From CAUYXS01 sp965248495 (GTDB lineage: Bacteria > Chloroflexota > Dehalococcoidia > Lucifugimonadales > Australimonadaceae), in assembly GCA_965248495.1 (NCBI GenBank), contig CBDFJL010000003.1:744001-808000 (forward strand): DNA of 64,000 bases, read 5' to 3'. The translations under genes and the position numbers were made by a program. Below are positions 34,258-43,582 of this stretch, in pieces; position 1 is the stretch's first letter; every line of letters starts with the position of its first letter. The notes under the pieces are model-generated. The model saw nothing but the letters and a program-made list of their open reading frames with translations, made no database searches and was not told the origin of the DNA.

Positions 34258-35268
34258 CTACAGGCGCTCGGCCATGAGCGCCGCGAGGTCCGACGTGCGG
34301 CAGGAGTAACCCCACTCGTTGTCGTACCAGCCGAGCACCTTCACCATGCTGCCCTCCATCACCATAGTGGAGAGGCCGTCGAGAATGCAGGAGTGCGGGT
34401 CCATCTTGATGTCGCTGGAGACGATGGGGTCCTCGGTGTAGCTGAGGATGCCGTGGAGCTTGCCCTCGGCCGCCTGCCGGAACGCCGCGTTGATGTCGTC
34501 GACCGTGGCGTCGCGGTTTAGCTCGGCAACGAAGTCGGTGATGGAGCCGGTGGGCACCGGGACTCGCAGCGACATGCCGTGCAGCTTGCCGTTGAGCTCG
34601 GGGATGACGAGGCCGACAGCCCGCGCGGCGCCGGTGGTGGTCGGGATGATGTTCTGCGCGGCGGCCCGTGCGCGCCGGAGGTCCGTGTGGACCTGGTCGA
34701 GGATCTGCTGGTCGTTGGTGTAGGCGTGGATGGTGTTCATCAGGCCGCGGCGGACGCCGAACTCGTCGTTGAGCACCTTGATGAGCTGGGCTACGCAGTT
34801 GGTCGTGCAGGAAGCGTTGGAGACGACGTGGTGCGTGGCGGGGTCGTACTCCTGATCGTTGACGCCGATAACCAGCGTCTTGTCCTCGTTGGTCGCAGGC
34901 GCTGAGATGATGACCTTCTTGGCGCCGCCCTCGATGTGCCCGGCCGCCCGCTGGGCGTTGGTGAACACGCCTGTGGACTCGATCACGATGTCGACAGCCA
35001 GATCGCCCCACGGGAGCTTGGCGGGGTCGCGCTCGCTGAGAGACTTGATCTCGCTGCCGTCGATGCTGATGGAGCCATCGCCGGCCTTCACCTCGCCGGG
35101 GTAGCGTCCGTAGTTCGTGTCGTACTTGAAGAGGTGCGCGTTGGTCTTGTCGTCGGCGAGGTCGTTGATGGCCACGACCTCCAGCTCGCCGGGGTGGCGC
35201 TCGATCGTCGCGCGCAGGACCTGCCGCCCGATGCGTCCGAAGCCGTTGATGCCGATTCGCGTTGCCAT
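34258..35268 (-). CDS. gap: Glyceraldehyde-3-phosphate dehydrogenase, type I
   Basis: A 336-residue phosphorylating GAPDH of glycolysis and gluconeogenesis. It has the NAD-binding GINGFGRIGR at residues 6-15, the catalytic motif SNASCTTNC with Cys154, and the C-terminal WYDNEWGYSCR. Length is normal. ATG at 35268 has a GGAGG-type site in the upstream bases. It lies downstream of eno on the same strand, separated by the repeated eno tails, so the two may share a transcript. Confidence 0.97.
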   Translation of the reverse strand: MATRIGINGFGRIGRQVLRATIERHPGELEVVAINDLADDKTNAHLFKYDTNYGRYPGEVKAGDGSISIDGSEIKSLSERDPAKLPWGDLAVDIVIESTGVFTNAQRAAGHIEGGAKKVIISAPATNEDKTLVIGVNDQEYDPATHHVVSNASCTTNCVAQLIKVLNDEFGVRRGLMNTIHAYTNDQQILDQVHTDLRRARAAAQNIIPTTTGAARAVGLVIPELNGKLHGMSLRVPVPTGSITDFVAELNRDATVDDINAAFRQAAEGKLHGILSYTEDPIVSSDIKMDPHSCILDGLSTMVMEGSMVKVLGWYDNEWGYSCRTSDLAALMAERL

Positions 35269-35328
35269 GCGTCGCCTCCTCGTTCCGTCCCTGCCATGCT
35301 ACTAAGGCGCCAGGGGGCGGACAAGGCC

Positions 35329-35635
35329 GAGGCGCGGAGCGTCTAGCGCTTGAACGCGGCGAAGGCGTCGGCGCCGGCGTAGCGGGCTTCGCTGCCGAGC
35401 TTGGCCTCGATGCGCAACAGACGCCTCTTCCCGCGAGGCGCGGAGCGTCTAGCGCTTGAACGCGGCGAAGGCGCCGGCGCCGGTGTAGCGGGCTTCGCAG
35501 CCGAGCTCGGCCTCGATGCGCAACAGACGCCTCTTCCCGCGAGGCGCGAAGCGCCTAGCGCTTGAACGCGGCGAAGGCGTCGGCGCCGGTGTAGCGGGCA
35601 TCGCTGCCGAGCTCGGCCTCGATGCGCAACAGACG
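35329..35635 (-). repeat. Triplicated 3' end of eno (106-bp tandem repeat)
   Basis: The last ~27 codons of eno plus its stop recur twice more downstream at an exact 106-bp period: the antisense stop CTA is at 35555, 35449 and 35343. Copy boundaries are 35541, 35435 and 35329. The two extra copies have an 11-nt filler in place of the preceding eno sequence and differ from the real tail at several positions. Because 106 is not a multiple of three, the copies are in different frames and are not translated as eno. Confidence 0.92.
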
Positions 35636-36841
35636 GTTGTACTTCGCCACACGCTCGCTGCGCGCAGGGGCACCGGTCTTGATCTGGCCGGCGGCCGTGG
35701 CCACGGCCAGGTCCGCAATGGTCGTGTCCTCCGTCTCGCCGGACCGATGGCTGATGACGGCGGTCCAGCCCGCGCCCTGCGCCATCTCGACCGCGTCCAA
35801 CGTCTCCGTCAGCGTGCCGATCTGGTTGAGCTTGACCAGCACGGAGTTGGCTGACCTCTCGTCGATCGCCCGGGCGATGCGCTCCGTGTTGGTGGTGAGC
35901 AGGTCGTCCCCGACCAGCTGCACGCGGTCCCCGAGGCGTTCGGTCAGCTGCGCCCAGCCGGCCCAATCGTCCTCGGCCAAGCCGTCCTCGATGCTGGCGA
36001 TGGGGTAGGCGTCGACCCACCGTTCGTACAGCGAGATAAGGTCGGCGCTGCTCAGGGTCAGCCCCTCCCGCTCCAGCACGTACGCGCCGTCGCGGTAGAA
36101 CTCGGAGGCGGCGACGTCCATCGCCAGCCGGACTTCGCGTCCCGGCTCGTACCCCGCGGCCAAGATTGCCTCCATGAGCAGTTCGACCGCGGCCTCGTTT
36201 GAGGGGAGCGACGGAGCGACGCCGCCCTCATCCCCGACGTTGGTGGACATTCCTCGCGCGTGGACGATGCCCCTGAGCGCCTGATAGACCTCCGCGCCGC
36301 AGCGCAGCGCCTCGGAGAAGCGGTCGAAGCCGACCGGCGCCAGCATGAACTCCTGGAAGTCCGTCGAGTTGACGGCGTGCCGGCCGCCGTTGAGCACGTT
36401 GATCAGCGGCGTGGGCAACAGCGGGGCGCGGCTGGCCGCGAGCGAGCGATAGAGTGGCAGGCCGGCCGCTGCCGCCGCGGCGTGTGCCGAGGCCAAGGAC
36501 ACGGCCAAGATTGCGTTGGCGCCCAGGCTCGCCTTGTTCGGCGTGCCGTCCAGCTCGCGCATGCGGCCGTCGAGCGCGGCGTGGTCCGCTGGGTCCATCC
36601 CCGCCACTGCCGGGGCGATGCGCTCGTTGACGTTGGCCACCGCCGTCAGCACACCTCTGCCGCTGTGGCGGGCCGGGTCGCCGTCCCGCAGTTCGAGGGC
36701 CTCGTGCGCGCCGGTGCTGGCGCCTGATGGCACCGCCGCCCAGCCGGTGTGGCCGTCGTCCAGCGTGACCACCGCCTCTACGGTGGGCAGCCCCCGCGAG
36801 TCGAGTATCTCCCGTGCCACTACCGCCGTGATGCGCGCCAT
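35555..36841 (-). CDS. eno: Enolase
   Basis: A 428-residue enolase converting 2-phosphoglycerate to phosphoenolpyruvate. Features include REILDSRGLPTVEA near the N-terminus, the substrate loop SGASTG, magnesium ligands in LAMDVAASEFY, SIEDGLAEDDW and LVGDDLLTTN, and the catalytic Lys in VLVKLNQIGTLTET, followed by SHRSGETED. Length is normal. The ATG at 36841 has GGAG 7 nt upstream. Two degenerate copies of its 3' end follow the stop. Confidence 0.97.
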   Translation of the reverse strand: MARITAVVAREILDSRGLPTVEAVVTLDDGHTGWAAVPSGASTGAHEALELRDGDPARHSGRGVLTAVANVNERIAPAVAGMDPADHAALDGRMRELDGTPNKASLGANAILAVSLASAHAAAAAAGLPLYRSLAASRAPLLPTPLINVLNGGRHAVNSTDFQEFMLAPVGFDRFSEALRCGAEVYQALRGIVHARGMSTNVGDEGGVAPSLPSNEAAVELLMEAILAAGYEPGREVRLAMDVAASEFYRDGAYVLEREGLTLSSADLISLYERWVDAYPIASIEDGLAEDDWAGWAQLTERLGDRVQLVGDDLLTTNTERIARAIDERSANSVLVKLNQIGTLTETLDAVEMAQGAGWTAVISHRSGETEDTTIADLAVATAAGQIKTGAPARSERVAKYNRLLRIEAELGSDARYTGADAFAAFKR

Positions 36842-37035
36842 GGCTCTCCTTCGTGGTGTCGCGGGTGCATGGGCGTGGCGCCTGCCTCCAGGCCGCCTCG
36901 GCGATTCTAGCAGGGGCGGCCGATGGCGCTGCGGATGGACGGGGCGTCTCCTGGCATCGACCGCGCATGGCCGACGCGGTATCGTTGGCCCCCTTGAACG
37001 CAATCTTGACACGCAGTCTTTGGGGGAGGTCCTTC

Positions 37036-37200
37036 ATGAATGACGAGACCACACGATCGATGTCCGCTGTCGTGTTCGTGGCCGCGCTTGCGGCCGGTGG
37101 AGTGGGCATCGCCGGCTCGTGGCCGCTGGTGTACGGCCTGGCGATACCGTTCGCGGTTGGCGCGGCCGCCTTCGGCTTCACCACGATGCTGAGGCGCTAG
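37036..37200 (+). CDS. Small two-helix membrane protein
   Basis: A 54-residue protein with an acidic N-terminus (MNDETTRSM), two hydrophobic segments (about residues 9-28 and 31-50) and a short basic end. An excellent ribosome binding site (GGGGGAGGT) lies 6 nt before the ATG, which is the main reason to believe it. Function unknown. It is divergent from eno and converges on the gene at 37214. Confidence 0.6.
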   Translation: MNDETTRSMSAVVFVAALAAGGVGIAGSWPLVYGLAIPFAVGAAAFGFTTMLRR

Positions 37201-37213
37201 GTCCGCCGCATGT

Positions 37214-37777
37214 CTACGGCACGACGCTGAAATCGTCGCCGAGCGACTTCCTGCCGGTGAGCGCGTACGCTACGTCCTTAGCGACGCCGTTGCGGACCGC
37301 GTAGTCGGCCAGTGCGTGCAGTGTGACGCGCAGGCATTCCTCCGGTGGAGAGATTTCGGCCCCGATGACGTCGACCAGGTCCATGCCGTGGACCGTCAGC
37401 TCTGCCACGCGAGAAGGTAGGTAGTCGATGAGGCGCGGGTCCCCCACAGGCGTCGCCATTGGGTGGTCGTCCGGCAGCGAATCGACCAAGGCCGCGACCC
37501 TTCGTGCTATCTGGCGAACAGCATTGAGCGGGTCGGTTCCGAGAGCGCGACCCGCCTCACGCCCGCGCTCCGCGATGTCGTCCGAGGTCCCGATGGTTGC
37601 GCGGCCTGGCCCCACGGTCGCGTAGAGCTCGACCGTCGTCATGGCGCGGCTGGTGTGGCCCACGAGGTCGCGCACGCTCCAGACGCCCAGCGCCGGCTTG
37701 TCCCACGCATCGTCAGCCACGCGGGAAACGATGTCGGTGAAGTAGCCGATGGCCAGGTGGAAAGCTTCGCGGCTCAT
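37214..37777 (-). CDS. Maleylpyruvate isomerase/DinB-fold family protein
   Basis: A 187-residue protein resembling the mycothiol-dependent maleylpyruvate isomerase N-terminal (DinB-like four-helix) family. The pattern WSVRDLVGHTSRAMTTVE with the metal-binding His, and ELTVHGMDLVDVIG with the second His, fit that fold. Such proteins usually act as thiol-dependent transferases or isomerases, or remain uncharacterised. It lies 27 bp downstream of nuoN on the same strand and might be read through from the nuo operon. Confidence 0.75.
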   Translation of the reverse strand: MSREAFHLAIGYFTDIVSRVADDAWDKPALGVWSVRDLVGHTSRAMTTVELYATVGPGRATIGTSDDIAERGREAGRALGTDPLNAVRQIARRVAALVDSLPDDHPMATPVGDPRLIDYLPSRVAELTVHGMDLVDVIGAEISPPEECLRVTLHALADYAVRNGVAKDVAYALTGRKSLGDDFSVVP

Positions 37778-37804
37778 GCGTACCTCCGGTGGGTCGGACG
37801 TGCG

Positions 37805-39292
37805 CTAGCCGGAGATGAAGGGGCCGAGCACCTTGGTCGCGGCCTCCGCGGCGTTCAGGATCGGCTGCGGGTAGACGCCCACGAAGACCATACCCCCGAA
37901 CAGGCCGAGCATCGTCAAGGTGCTCAGGCGGGAAAAGACAATGGTCGTGGAGTCGCCCTCCGGCTCGACGAGGTACATCTGCCGCACGATGCCAAGGTAG
38001 TAGTAGAGGGATATCAGGCTCGCCACTGTGGCAACGACCACCAGCCATAGCAGGCCCGCTTCGGCAGCCGTGGTGAACAGATAGAACTTGGTCACGAAGC
38101 CCGCGAAGATGGGCAGCCCCGCCAGCGAAAGCAGGGCGCTGGTCATCACCATTGCCGCGAGCGGCGCCCTGCGGGCGAGGCCCGCGTAGTCGGAGATCAG
38201 CTCCTTCCCGCTGTGCGTCTCCACCATGACGACCACCATGAAGGCGGCGAGGTTGGTGAAGGCGTAGCCGACGAGGTGCAGGATGACGGCGTTGGCGGCG
38301 GTCTGGTTCTGGACAAGGCCGCCGGTAGCGTTGCCGATGGCCACGAGGCCCACAGTGACGAAGCCGACCTGCGCGATGGAGCTATAGGCCAGCAGGCGCT
38401 TGATGTTGGTCTGCGTCAGCGCGACCAGCGTGCCCACCGTCATCGTTAGCGCCGCGAGCACGGCGATGCCCAGCTGCCACGAGTGGAACGACTGCTGCGT
38501 CGCCTCCGCGAAGAAGCGTAGCGCCAGGGCGAATGCCGCCGCCTTTGACAGCACGGAGAGGTGCGCCGTCACCGGCGTTGGCGCCCCCTCGTAGGCGTCC
38601 GGCGTCCACATGTGGAAAGGGACGATCGCCAGCTTGAACGCCAAGCCCGCGGCTACCATCGCGAAGCCGATGACGACGGTCGGCTGGCTCGCGAACGCCG
38701 CGAGGTGGGTGTCCATGGAGCGGAAGAACGTCGTATCGAGCGTTCCGTACAGGAGGCTGATCCCGTAGAGCAGGATCGCCGAGGACACCGCGCCCAGCAG
38801 GATGTACTTGGTCACGGCCTCGGCAGAGCGGCGGTCGGCCCGCGCAAGTCCGACGAGGACATAGAGGCTGAAGCTCAGGAGCTCGAGCGCGATGTACGCG
38901 GTCAGGAGCTCACCGGCGGAGGCCATCATGATGGCACCCAGCACGGAGAAGACGAGCAGCGAGTAGTACTCCCCGGGGTGCTGGAGCTTCTTGCCGACGT
39001 ACTCGACGGACATGAGCACGACCGCGACACCCACCCCCAGGAATAGCGCTTTGAAGATGAGGCCGTAACGGTCGACGAAGTAGATCTGGCCGTACAGCGC
39101 TTCCTTGACGTCCCGCAGGTCGGCGAGGCTGTAGCCCAGCACCGCCAGCATGCCCACTGCCGCAACCGTCGCGGTGATCGCGTTGCGGCGGTGGCTCAGG
39201 CGCGCCGGCAGCGCCATGTCCACTGCAAGCACGCCGATGGCCAGCCCGGCCAGCAGGAACTCGGGTAGCAACAGCGTGAAGTCGACGCTCAT
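37805..39292 (-). CDS. nuoN: NADH-quinone oxidoreductase subunit N
   Basis: A 495-residue antiporter-like proton-pumping subunit of complex I with about 14 helices. The Proton_antipo_M core contains the ELLSFSLYVL motif with its conserved Glu, the FKLAIVPFHMWTPDAYEGAPTPV loop with its Lys, and the LLAYSSIAQVGF helix. It is the last nuo gene, 3 bp after nuoM. Confidence 0.95.
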   Translation of the reverse strand: MSVDFTLLLPEFLLAGLAIGVLAVDMALPARLSHRRNAITATVAAVGMLAVLGYSLADLRDVKEALYGQIYFVDRYGLIFKALFLGVGVAVVLMSVEYVGKKLQHPGEYYSLLVFSVLGAIMMASAGELLTAYIALELLSFSLYVLVGLARADRRSAEAVTKYILLGAVSSAILLYGISLLYGTLDTTFFRSMDTHLAAFASQPTVVIGFAMVAAGLAFKLAIVPFHMWTPDAYEGAPTPVTAHLSVLSKAAAFALALRFFAEATQQSFHSWQLGIAVLAALTMTVGTLVALTQTNIKRLLAYSSIAQVGFVTVGLVAIGNATGGLVQNQTAANAVILHLVGYAFTNLAAFMVVVMVETHSGKELISDYAGLARRAPLAAMVMTSALLSLAGLPIFAGFVTKFYLFTTAAEAGLLWLVVVATVASLISLYYYLGIVRQMYLVEPEGDSTTIVFSRLSTLTMLGLFGGMVFVGVYPQPILNAAEAATKVLGPFISG

Positions 39293-39295
39293 GGC

Positions 39296-40810
39296 CTACG
39301 CTCCCCCCAGCCCGGCGATCAGCGCGTCGACGGCTGGGCTGAGCACGCGTAGGAAAGGCTGCGGGTAGATGCCAACGAACATGATGGGGACCACCAATGC
39401 GCTGGCCGCCACCCACTCGGCTCCCGAGATGTCGGGGATATCCCAATCACGCGAGCGTGGCCCAAAGAACACCCGGGCCGTCAACCGCAGGATGTAGACC
39501 GCCGTGATCGCGGCGCCGATTACTCCCAGTACGCCGAGCCACGGCTCGGTGCGGAAGGCACCGATGAAGACCATGAGCTCCGCGATGAACCCGCTCAGGC
39601 CCGGCAAGCCGAGCGAGGTCAGGCCCGCGATGATGAAGAAGGCTGTCCCCCAGCGCATACGGGACGCGAGCCCGTTGAGCACCATCGTGTCGCGAGTGCG
39701 CGTCCGATCGTAGATCGCGCCGACCGCCAAGAAGAAGAGTGCGGTCATCACCCCGTGGGAAAACATCTGGAGCGCCGCCCCGGTGAGACCCAGCGTCTCC
39801 ATAGTCGCGATGCCCATCAACACATATCCCATGTGGCTGACGCTGGAGTAGCCGACGACGTACTTCAGATCGGTCTGCGCCATAGCGGCGATGGCGCCGT
39901 AGATGACATTGGCCGTGGCCAGGATGAAGAGTACCAGCGCCCAGTCGTCCAGCCCCCCGGGCAGCAGCGTCATGCCGACTCGGATGATGCCGAAGGCGCC
40001 CAGCTTCATCAACACGCCAGCGTGCAGCATGCTCACGGACGTCGGCGCCGCGACGTGGCCGTCCGGCGACCAAGTGTGGAAGGGCCAGAGGCCGGCCAGC
40101 ACACCGAAGCCCACCATGACCAGCGGGAACACGACGCGTTGGAATGTCGGCGACAGCGCGCCGTTGGAGATGGCCTCCTGGAGCGCGAGTATGTCGAAGG
40201 TGCCGAGGCCCACCCGCACGTAGATGGCGATGATCGCGATCCAGACCAGGACGCTGCCGCCGACCAACATGATGACCAGCTTCATCGCCCCGTATTCCTT
40301 GGTCCGCGCAAAGGTGGCGAAGGTGGAGCTGGAGCCCCAGATGCCGATGAGCAGGAACATGGGGACGACAGCGAGCTCGTAGAAGAAGAACAGGAAGAAC
40401 AGATCGATCGACACGAACGTGCCGTAGACGCCCGCGATCAAGAGGTACAGCAGCAGGTAGTAGGCCTTGGGATCGTCGTCCCGGCTGAGCGCGATGATCG
40501 AGGCCGTGAAGGAGACGATGCCGGTCAGCAGCACCATCAGCACGCCAATGCCGTCGACGCCGAGCCGGAAGTCGATCCCGAGCTGCTCGACCCAGGGGTA
40601 GACGCGGACCAGCTGGAAGGTATCGGAGCCCGCCCCATAGTCGAACACCCAGAAGGCGTAGATCGACCCAACGAGCAGCAACAGCCCGGCGCTGACACCC
40701 GCCCACCGCACCACCGTCCGGTATCGGCCGGGTATCAGCAGCAGCGCGACCACCACCAGCATGGGGACGTATATCAGCGACTCGAGGATGTGGCGTTCGA
40801 AATAGCCCAT
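39296..40810 (-). CDS. nuoM: NADH-quinone oxidoreductase subunit M
   Basis: A 504-residue antiporter-like membrane subunit. The conserved Glu lies in FFYELAVVPMFLLIG and the channel Lys/His in LWPFHTWSPDGHVAAPTSVSM; KYVVGYSSVSHMGYVLMG is the typical central helix. It pumps protons within the membrane arm of complex I. It lies 6 bp from nuoL and 3 bp from nuoN. Confidence 0.96.
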   Translation of the reverse strand: MGYFERHILESLIYVPMLVVVALLLIPGRYRTVVRWAGVSAGLLLLVGSIYAFWVFDYGAGSDTFQLVRVYPWVEQLGIDFRLGVDGIGVLMVLLTGIVSFTASIIALSRDDDPKAYYLLLYLLIAGVYGTFVSIDLFFLFFFYELAVVPMFLLIGIWGSSSTFATFARTKEYGAMKLVIMLVGGSVLVWIAIIAIYVRVGLGTFDILALQEAISNGALSPTFQRVVFPLVMVGFGVLAGLWPFHTWSPDGHVAAPTSVSMLHAGVLMKLGAFGIIRVGMTLLPGGLDDWALVLFILATANVIYGAIAAMAQTDLKYVVGYSSVSHMGYVLMGIATMETLGLTGAALQMFSHGVMTALFFLAVGAIYDRTRTRDTMVLNGLASRMRWGTAFFIIAGLTSLGLPGLSGFIAELMVFIGAFRTEPWLGVLGVIGAAITAVYILRLTARVFFGPRSRDWDIPDISGAEWVAASALVVPIMFVGIYPQPFLRVLSPAVDALIAGLGGA

Positions 40811-40816
40811 GTGCCG

Positions 40817-42694
40817 CTACGCCCTCAGCCAAAAGAAGAGGCCGACGCCGATGACGCCGATGACCATCGCCACCCCGTAGTCGGCAAAGAGGCCGGTGGC
40901 GTGGTGCCGGAGCGCGCGCCCCGCCCCCATCGCCGATAGCGCGGTGCCGTTGACCGCCCCGTCGTTGATGGCGCGGCGGTCGAAGATCGCGATGCCCTGG
41001 CTTACCTTCAGCACGACCTGGTCGATGGTCCACTGGTAGGCGTCATCGAGGTAGTACTTCCGCTCGACCAGCCGGTGCAGAGGCTCGAACCGAATACGCG
41101 CCGAGTCCACGAGGTCCCTCCGGCGGTCGTACAGCCACCAGCCGGCCGCGAACCCGCCACCGGCGAGCACGATGCTCGCGACGGTCCATTGGGCCACGAC
41201 CTCGAAGCCGTGCGGACCGTGCTCCTGTAGGAACAGGAACGAGCCGATGCCGTCGTAGGTGCCACCCCACGGAAGCGCAAGCAGACCGACGACCAGGCTC
41301 AACCCCGCCAGTACCGAGATGGGGACCACCATGACGAGGGGCGACTCGTGGGCGCGCTCCCCCTCGGCGCTCAGCTCGCCGTAGAAGGCGAGCCGTGTGG
41401 CCCTGGCCATATAGACCGCGCTCAGCACGATTGCGAGCAGGAAGAAGACGAGGTAGGCAGGATTTAACCCCTCCTGCACTGCGAGCAGAATCTCGTCCTT
41501 GCTCCAGAAGGCGCTGAGGGGCGGAATGCCGGCGAGTGCCAGCGCTCCGATGGTGAAGGCGGCGGCTGTCACGGGCATTCGTCTACGCAGCCCGCCCATG
41601 CGCCGGATGTCGGTCTGGCCGTCCATACCGTGCATGACGGACCCGGCGGACATGAATAGGCTCGCCTTGGCAATGCCGTGGGTGAGCAGGTGGAAGATCG
41701 CGACGGTGAAGCCGCCGGCGCCGAGCGCGAGCATCATGAACCCGAGGTGGCTCATCGTGGAGTAGGCGAGGATGCGCTTGAGGTCGGTGCTGACCAGCGC
41801 CAGGCTTGCGCCCAACAGCGCGGTGATAAGCCCGATCAGCGCCACCGCGGTCAGCGCGTCACCCGACGCCTCGAACAGCGGGAAGAGCCGCGCCACCAAG
41901 AACACCCCCGCCGCGACCATCGTCGCAGCGTGGATCAGTGCGCTAACGGGGGTGGGGCCCTCCATCGCGTCCGGCAGCCAGACGTGCAGGGGGAATTGCG
42001 CGGACTTGCCCATCGCGCCCAGGAAGATGAGGAGCGCGCTCCCCGTCACCAGAAGGTCGCTCAGCTCCTGGCCGGGAAGCGGGTGCGTGACCCGCTCCAG
42101 GATCTCCAACGTATCGAAGGTCCCAGTGTTCACGACCAACAGGATGATGCCGATGAGGAGGCCAACGTCGCCGACGCGCGTGGTGACGAACGCCTTCTTG
42201 GCAGCCTCGGCGGCGGAGCGGCGTTCGTACCGGTGCCCGATGAGGAGGTAGGAGCAGAGGCCCACAAGCTCCCACGCGAAGTACAGGAGGAGCAAGTTGT
42301 CGGCCAGCACCAGTGTCAGCATGGCGGCGGCAAACAGGGAGTGGACCGCGAAGTACCAGGGCAGCCGCTCGTCGCCGGCCATGTAGCCCAGCGAGTAGAC
42401 CTGCACGGCCAGCGCGACAAAGGTGACCAGGCCCAGCATGATCACGGTCAACGGGTCGACGATGATGCCCCACGCCACGTCGATGCCGCCCGCCGTGAAC
42501 CACTCCACGGTGAAGTGATACTGGCCTACACCACGGTCAAGGAAGCTTTGTAGCACGAACCAGAAGGTGGCGAAGCCGGCCAGGATGGCCAGGACCGATA
42601 GGAAGCGGCCGCGATCGGGCAGGCTTTCCCGTGCAAGCGCGATGACGCCGAAGGCGCCGAAGCCGTAGACCGGGATGAGCCAGGCCCACTCCAT
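40817..42694 (-). CDS. nuoL: NADH-quinone oxidoreductase subunit L
   Basis: A 625-residue distal pumping subunit of complex I. The N-terminal Proton_antipo_N part, the core helices (YFAWELVGLCSYLLIGHRY with the Glu, FPLHVWLPDAMEGPTPVSALIHAATMV) and the C-terminal extension containing the long lateral helix region (about 520-625) are all present. It is separated from nuoK by 85 bp, the widest gap in the operon. Confidence 0.96.
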   Translation of the reverse strand: MEWAWLIPVYGFGAFGVIALARESLPDRGRFLSVLAILAGFATFWFVLQSFLDRGVGQYHFTVEWFTAGGIDVAWGIIVDPLTVIMLGLVTFVALAVQVYSLGYMAGDERLPWYFAVHSLFAAAMLTLVLADNLLLLYFAWELVGLCSYLLIGHRYERRSAAEAAKKAFVTTRVGDVGLLIGIILLVVNTGTFDTLEILERVTHPLPGQELSDLLVTGSALLIFLGAMGKSAQFPLHVWLPDAMEGPTPVSALIHAATMVAAGVFLVARLFPLFEASGDALTAVALIGLITALLGASLALVSTDLKRILAYSTMSHLGFMMLALGAGGFTVAIFHLLTHGIAKASLFMSAGSVMHGMDGQTDIRRMGGLRRRMPVTAAAFTIGALALAGIPPLSAFWSKDEILLAVQEGLNPAYLVFFLLAIVLSAVYMARATRLAFYGELSAEGERAHESPLVMVVPISVLAGLSLVVGLLALPWGGTYDGIGSFLFLQEHGPHGFEVVAQWTVASIVLAGGGFAAGWWLYDRRRDLVDSARIRFEPLHRLVERKYYLDDAYQWTIDQVVLKVSQGIAIFDRRAINDGAVNGTALSAMGAGRALRHHATGLFADYGVAMVIGVIGVGLFFWLRA

Positions 42695-42714
42695 CCCTAG
42701 GCCTCAGCGCTCTG

Positions 42715-42735
42715 CCTCTCCCAACGGGGGAGAGG
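42715..42735. repeat. Small hairpin repeat between nuoK and nuoL
   Basis: An 8-bp inverted repeat (42715-42722 with 42728-42735) around a 5-nt loop lies in the 85-bp nuoK-nuoL gap. The CCTCTCCC...GGGAGAGG type is a common dispersed hairpin in GC-rich genomes. It has no T-run and may adjust mRNA stability rather than terminate. Confidence 0.5.
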
Positions 42736-42779
42736 GGACCAGGCGTCTTTAGTGCGGCGTGTTTGCTTGTTCGTCATGG

Positions 42780-43085
42780 CTAGCCCCGAAGGATGTCTAT
42801 CTCGTCCAGGTTGACCGAGCCGTGGCTGCGGAACAGCCGCAGGATGATGGCCATCGCCAGCGCAACCTCGGCGGCGGCAATGGTGATGACGAAGATGGCG
42901 ATGACGAGCCCCGTGACGTGGTCCGCGCCGCGGTAGGCGGCGAACGCCACGAGGTTCACGTTCACGGCGTTGAGCATGAGCTCGACGGCCATGAGCACCA
43001 GCACGGCGCTGCGCCGCGCCAGGACGCCGTACAGGCCCAGGCAGAACAGCGCGGCACCCACGAGCTCAAAGTGGAGCAGCGTCAC
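42780..43085 (-). CDS. nuoK: NADH-quinone oxidoreductase subunit K
   Basis: A 101-residue three-helix membrane subunit. The second helix has the conserved Glu in VLMAVELMLNAVNVNLVAF, and the third has TIAAAEVALAMAIIL with the second Glu, both in the proton path. The start is GTG at 43085, overlapping the nuoJ stop and preceded by GGAG; a longer upstream frame is an overlap artefact. Confidence 0.95.
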   Translation of the reverse strand: MTLLHFELVGAALFCLGLYGVLARRSAVLVLMAVELMLNAVNVNLVAFAAYRGADHVTGLVIAIFVITIAAAEVALAMAIILRLFRSHGSVNLDEIDILRG

Positions 43086-43582
43086 GAGCGCTCCTCCGGC
43101 CCACCCGAGCGGGCGATGACGATGGCGCCGACGAGCGCGACCAACAGGACCAGCGACGCGATCTCGAAGGGCATCGCCCACTTTTCGAAGAGGACTGTCG
43201 CCAGCGTCTCGATATCCACGCCGGAGCGGTCGCCGCTGTTGAACTGGTCGGAGTCGCTCAAGAAGGCGGTCGCCAGAACCGCGAACAGGCCGGCGCTGGC
43301 AACCGCCGCCAATGGCCAGCGGCGATGCTCGCCGGTGAGCTCGAACTCACCCCGGCGCGTCAGCATCAGCGCGAACAGGATGACGATGACGATGGCGCCG
43401 CCGTAGATGAGGACCTGCACCAGCGCCAGGAAGTCGGCGAACAGCAGGACGAACAGCCCGGCGATCGCACCCAGTGCCGCCAGGAGCAGCAGCGCGGCGT
43501 GGACGACGTTCCGCGTGGTGACTACACCCACCGATGCGGCCAGGGCCACGCCGGCGAGCGCGTAGAAGATCGTCAGCGTCAC
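43082..43582 (-). CDS. nuoJ: NADH-quinone oxidoreductase subunit J
   Basis: A 166-residue five-helix membrane subunit. The segment FLALVQVLIYGGAIVIVILFALML is the conserved third helix with its pi-bulge Tyr/Gly. It links the quinone module to the pumping subunits. The start is GTG at 43582, immediately after the nuoI stop; its stop overlaps nuoK. Confidence 0.94.
   Translation of the reverse strand: MTLTIFYALAGVALAASVGVVTTRNVVHAALLLLAALGAIAGLFVLLFADFLALVQVLIYGGAIVIVILFALMLTRRGEFELTGEHRRWPLAAVASAGLFAVLATAFLSDSDQFNSGDRSGVDIETLATVLFEKWAMPFEIASLVLLVALVGAIVIARSGGPEERS

Noticed and set aside
35343..36020. Open frames spanning the eno tail copies
   Set aside because: They run in a different frame from eno and translate as Arg/Gly/Pro-rich sequence before reaching an eno-like tail; produced by the 106-bp duplication.
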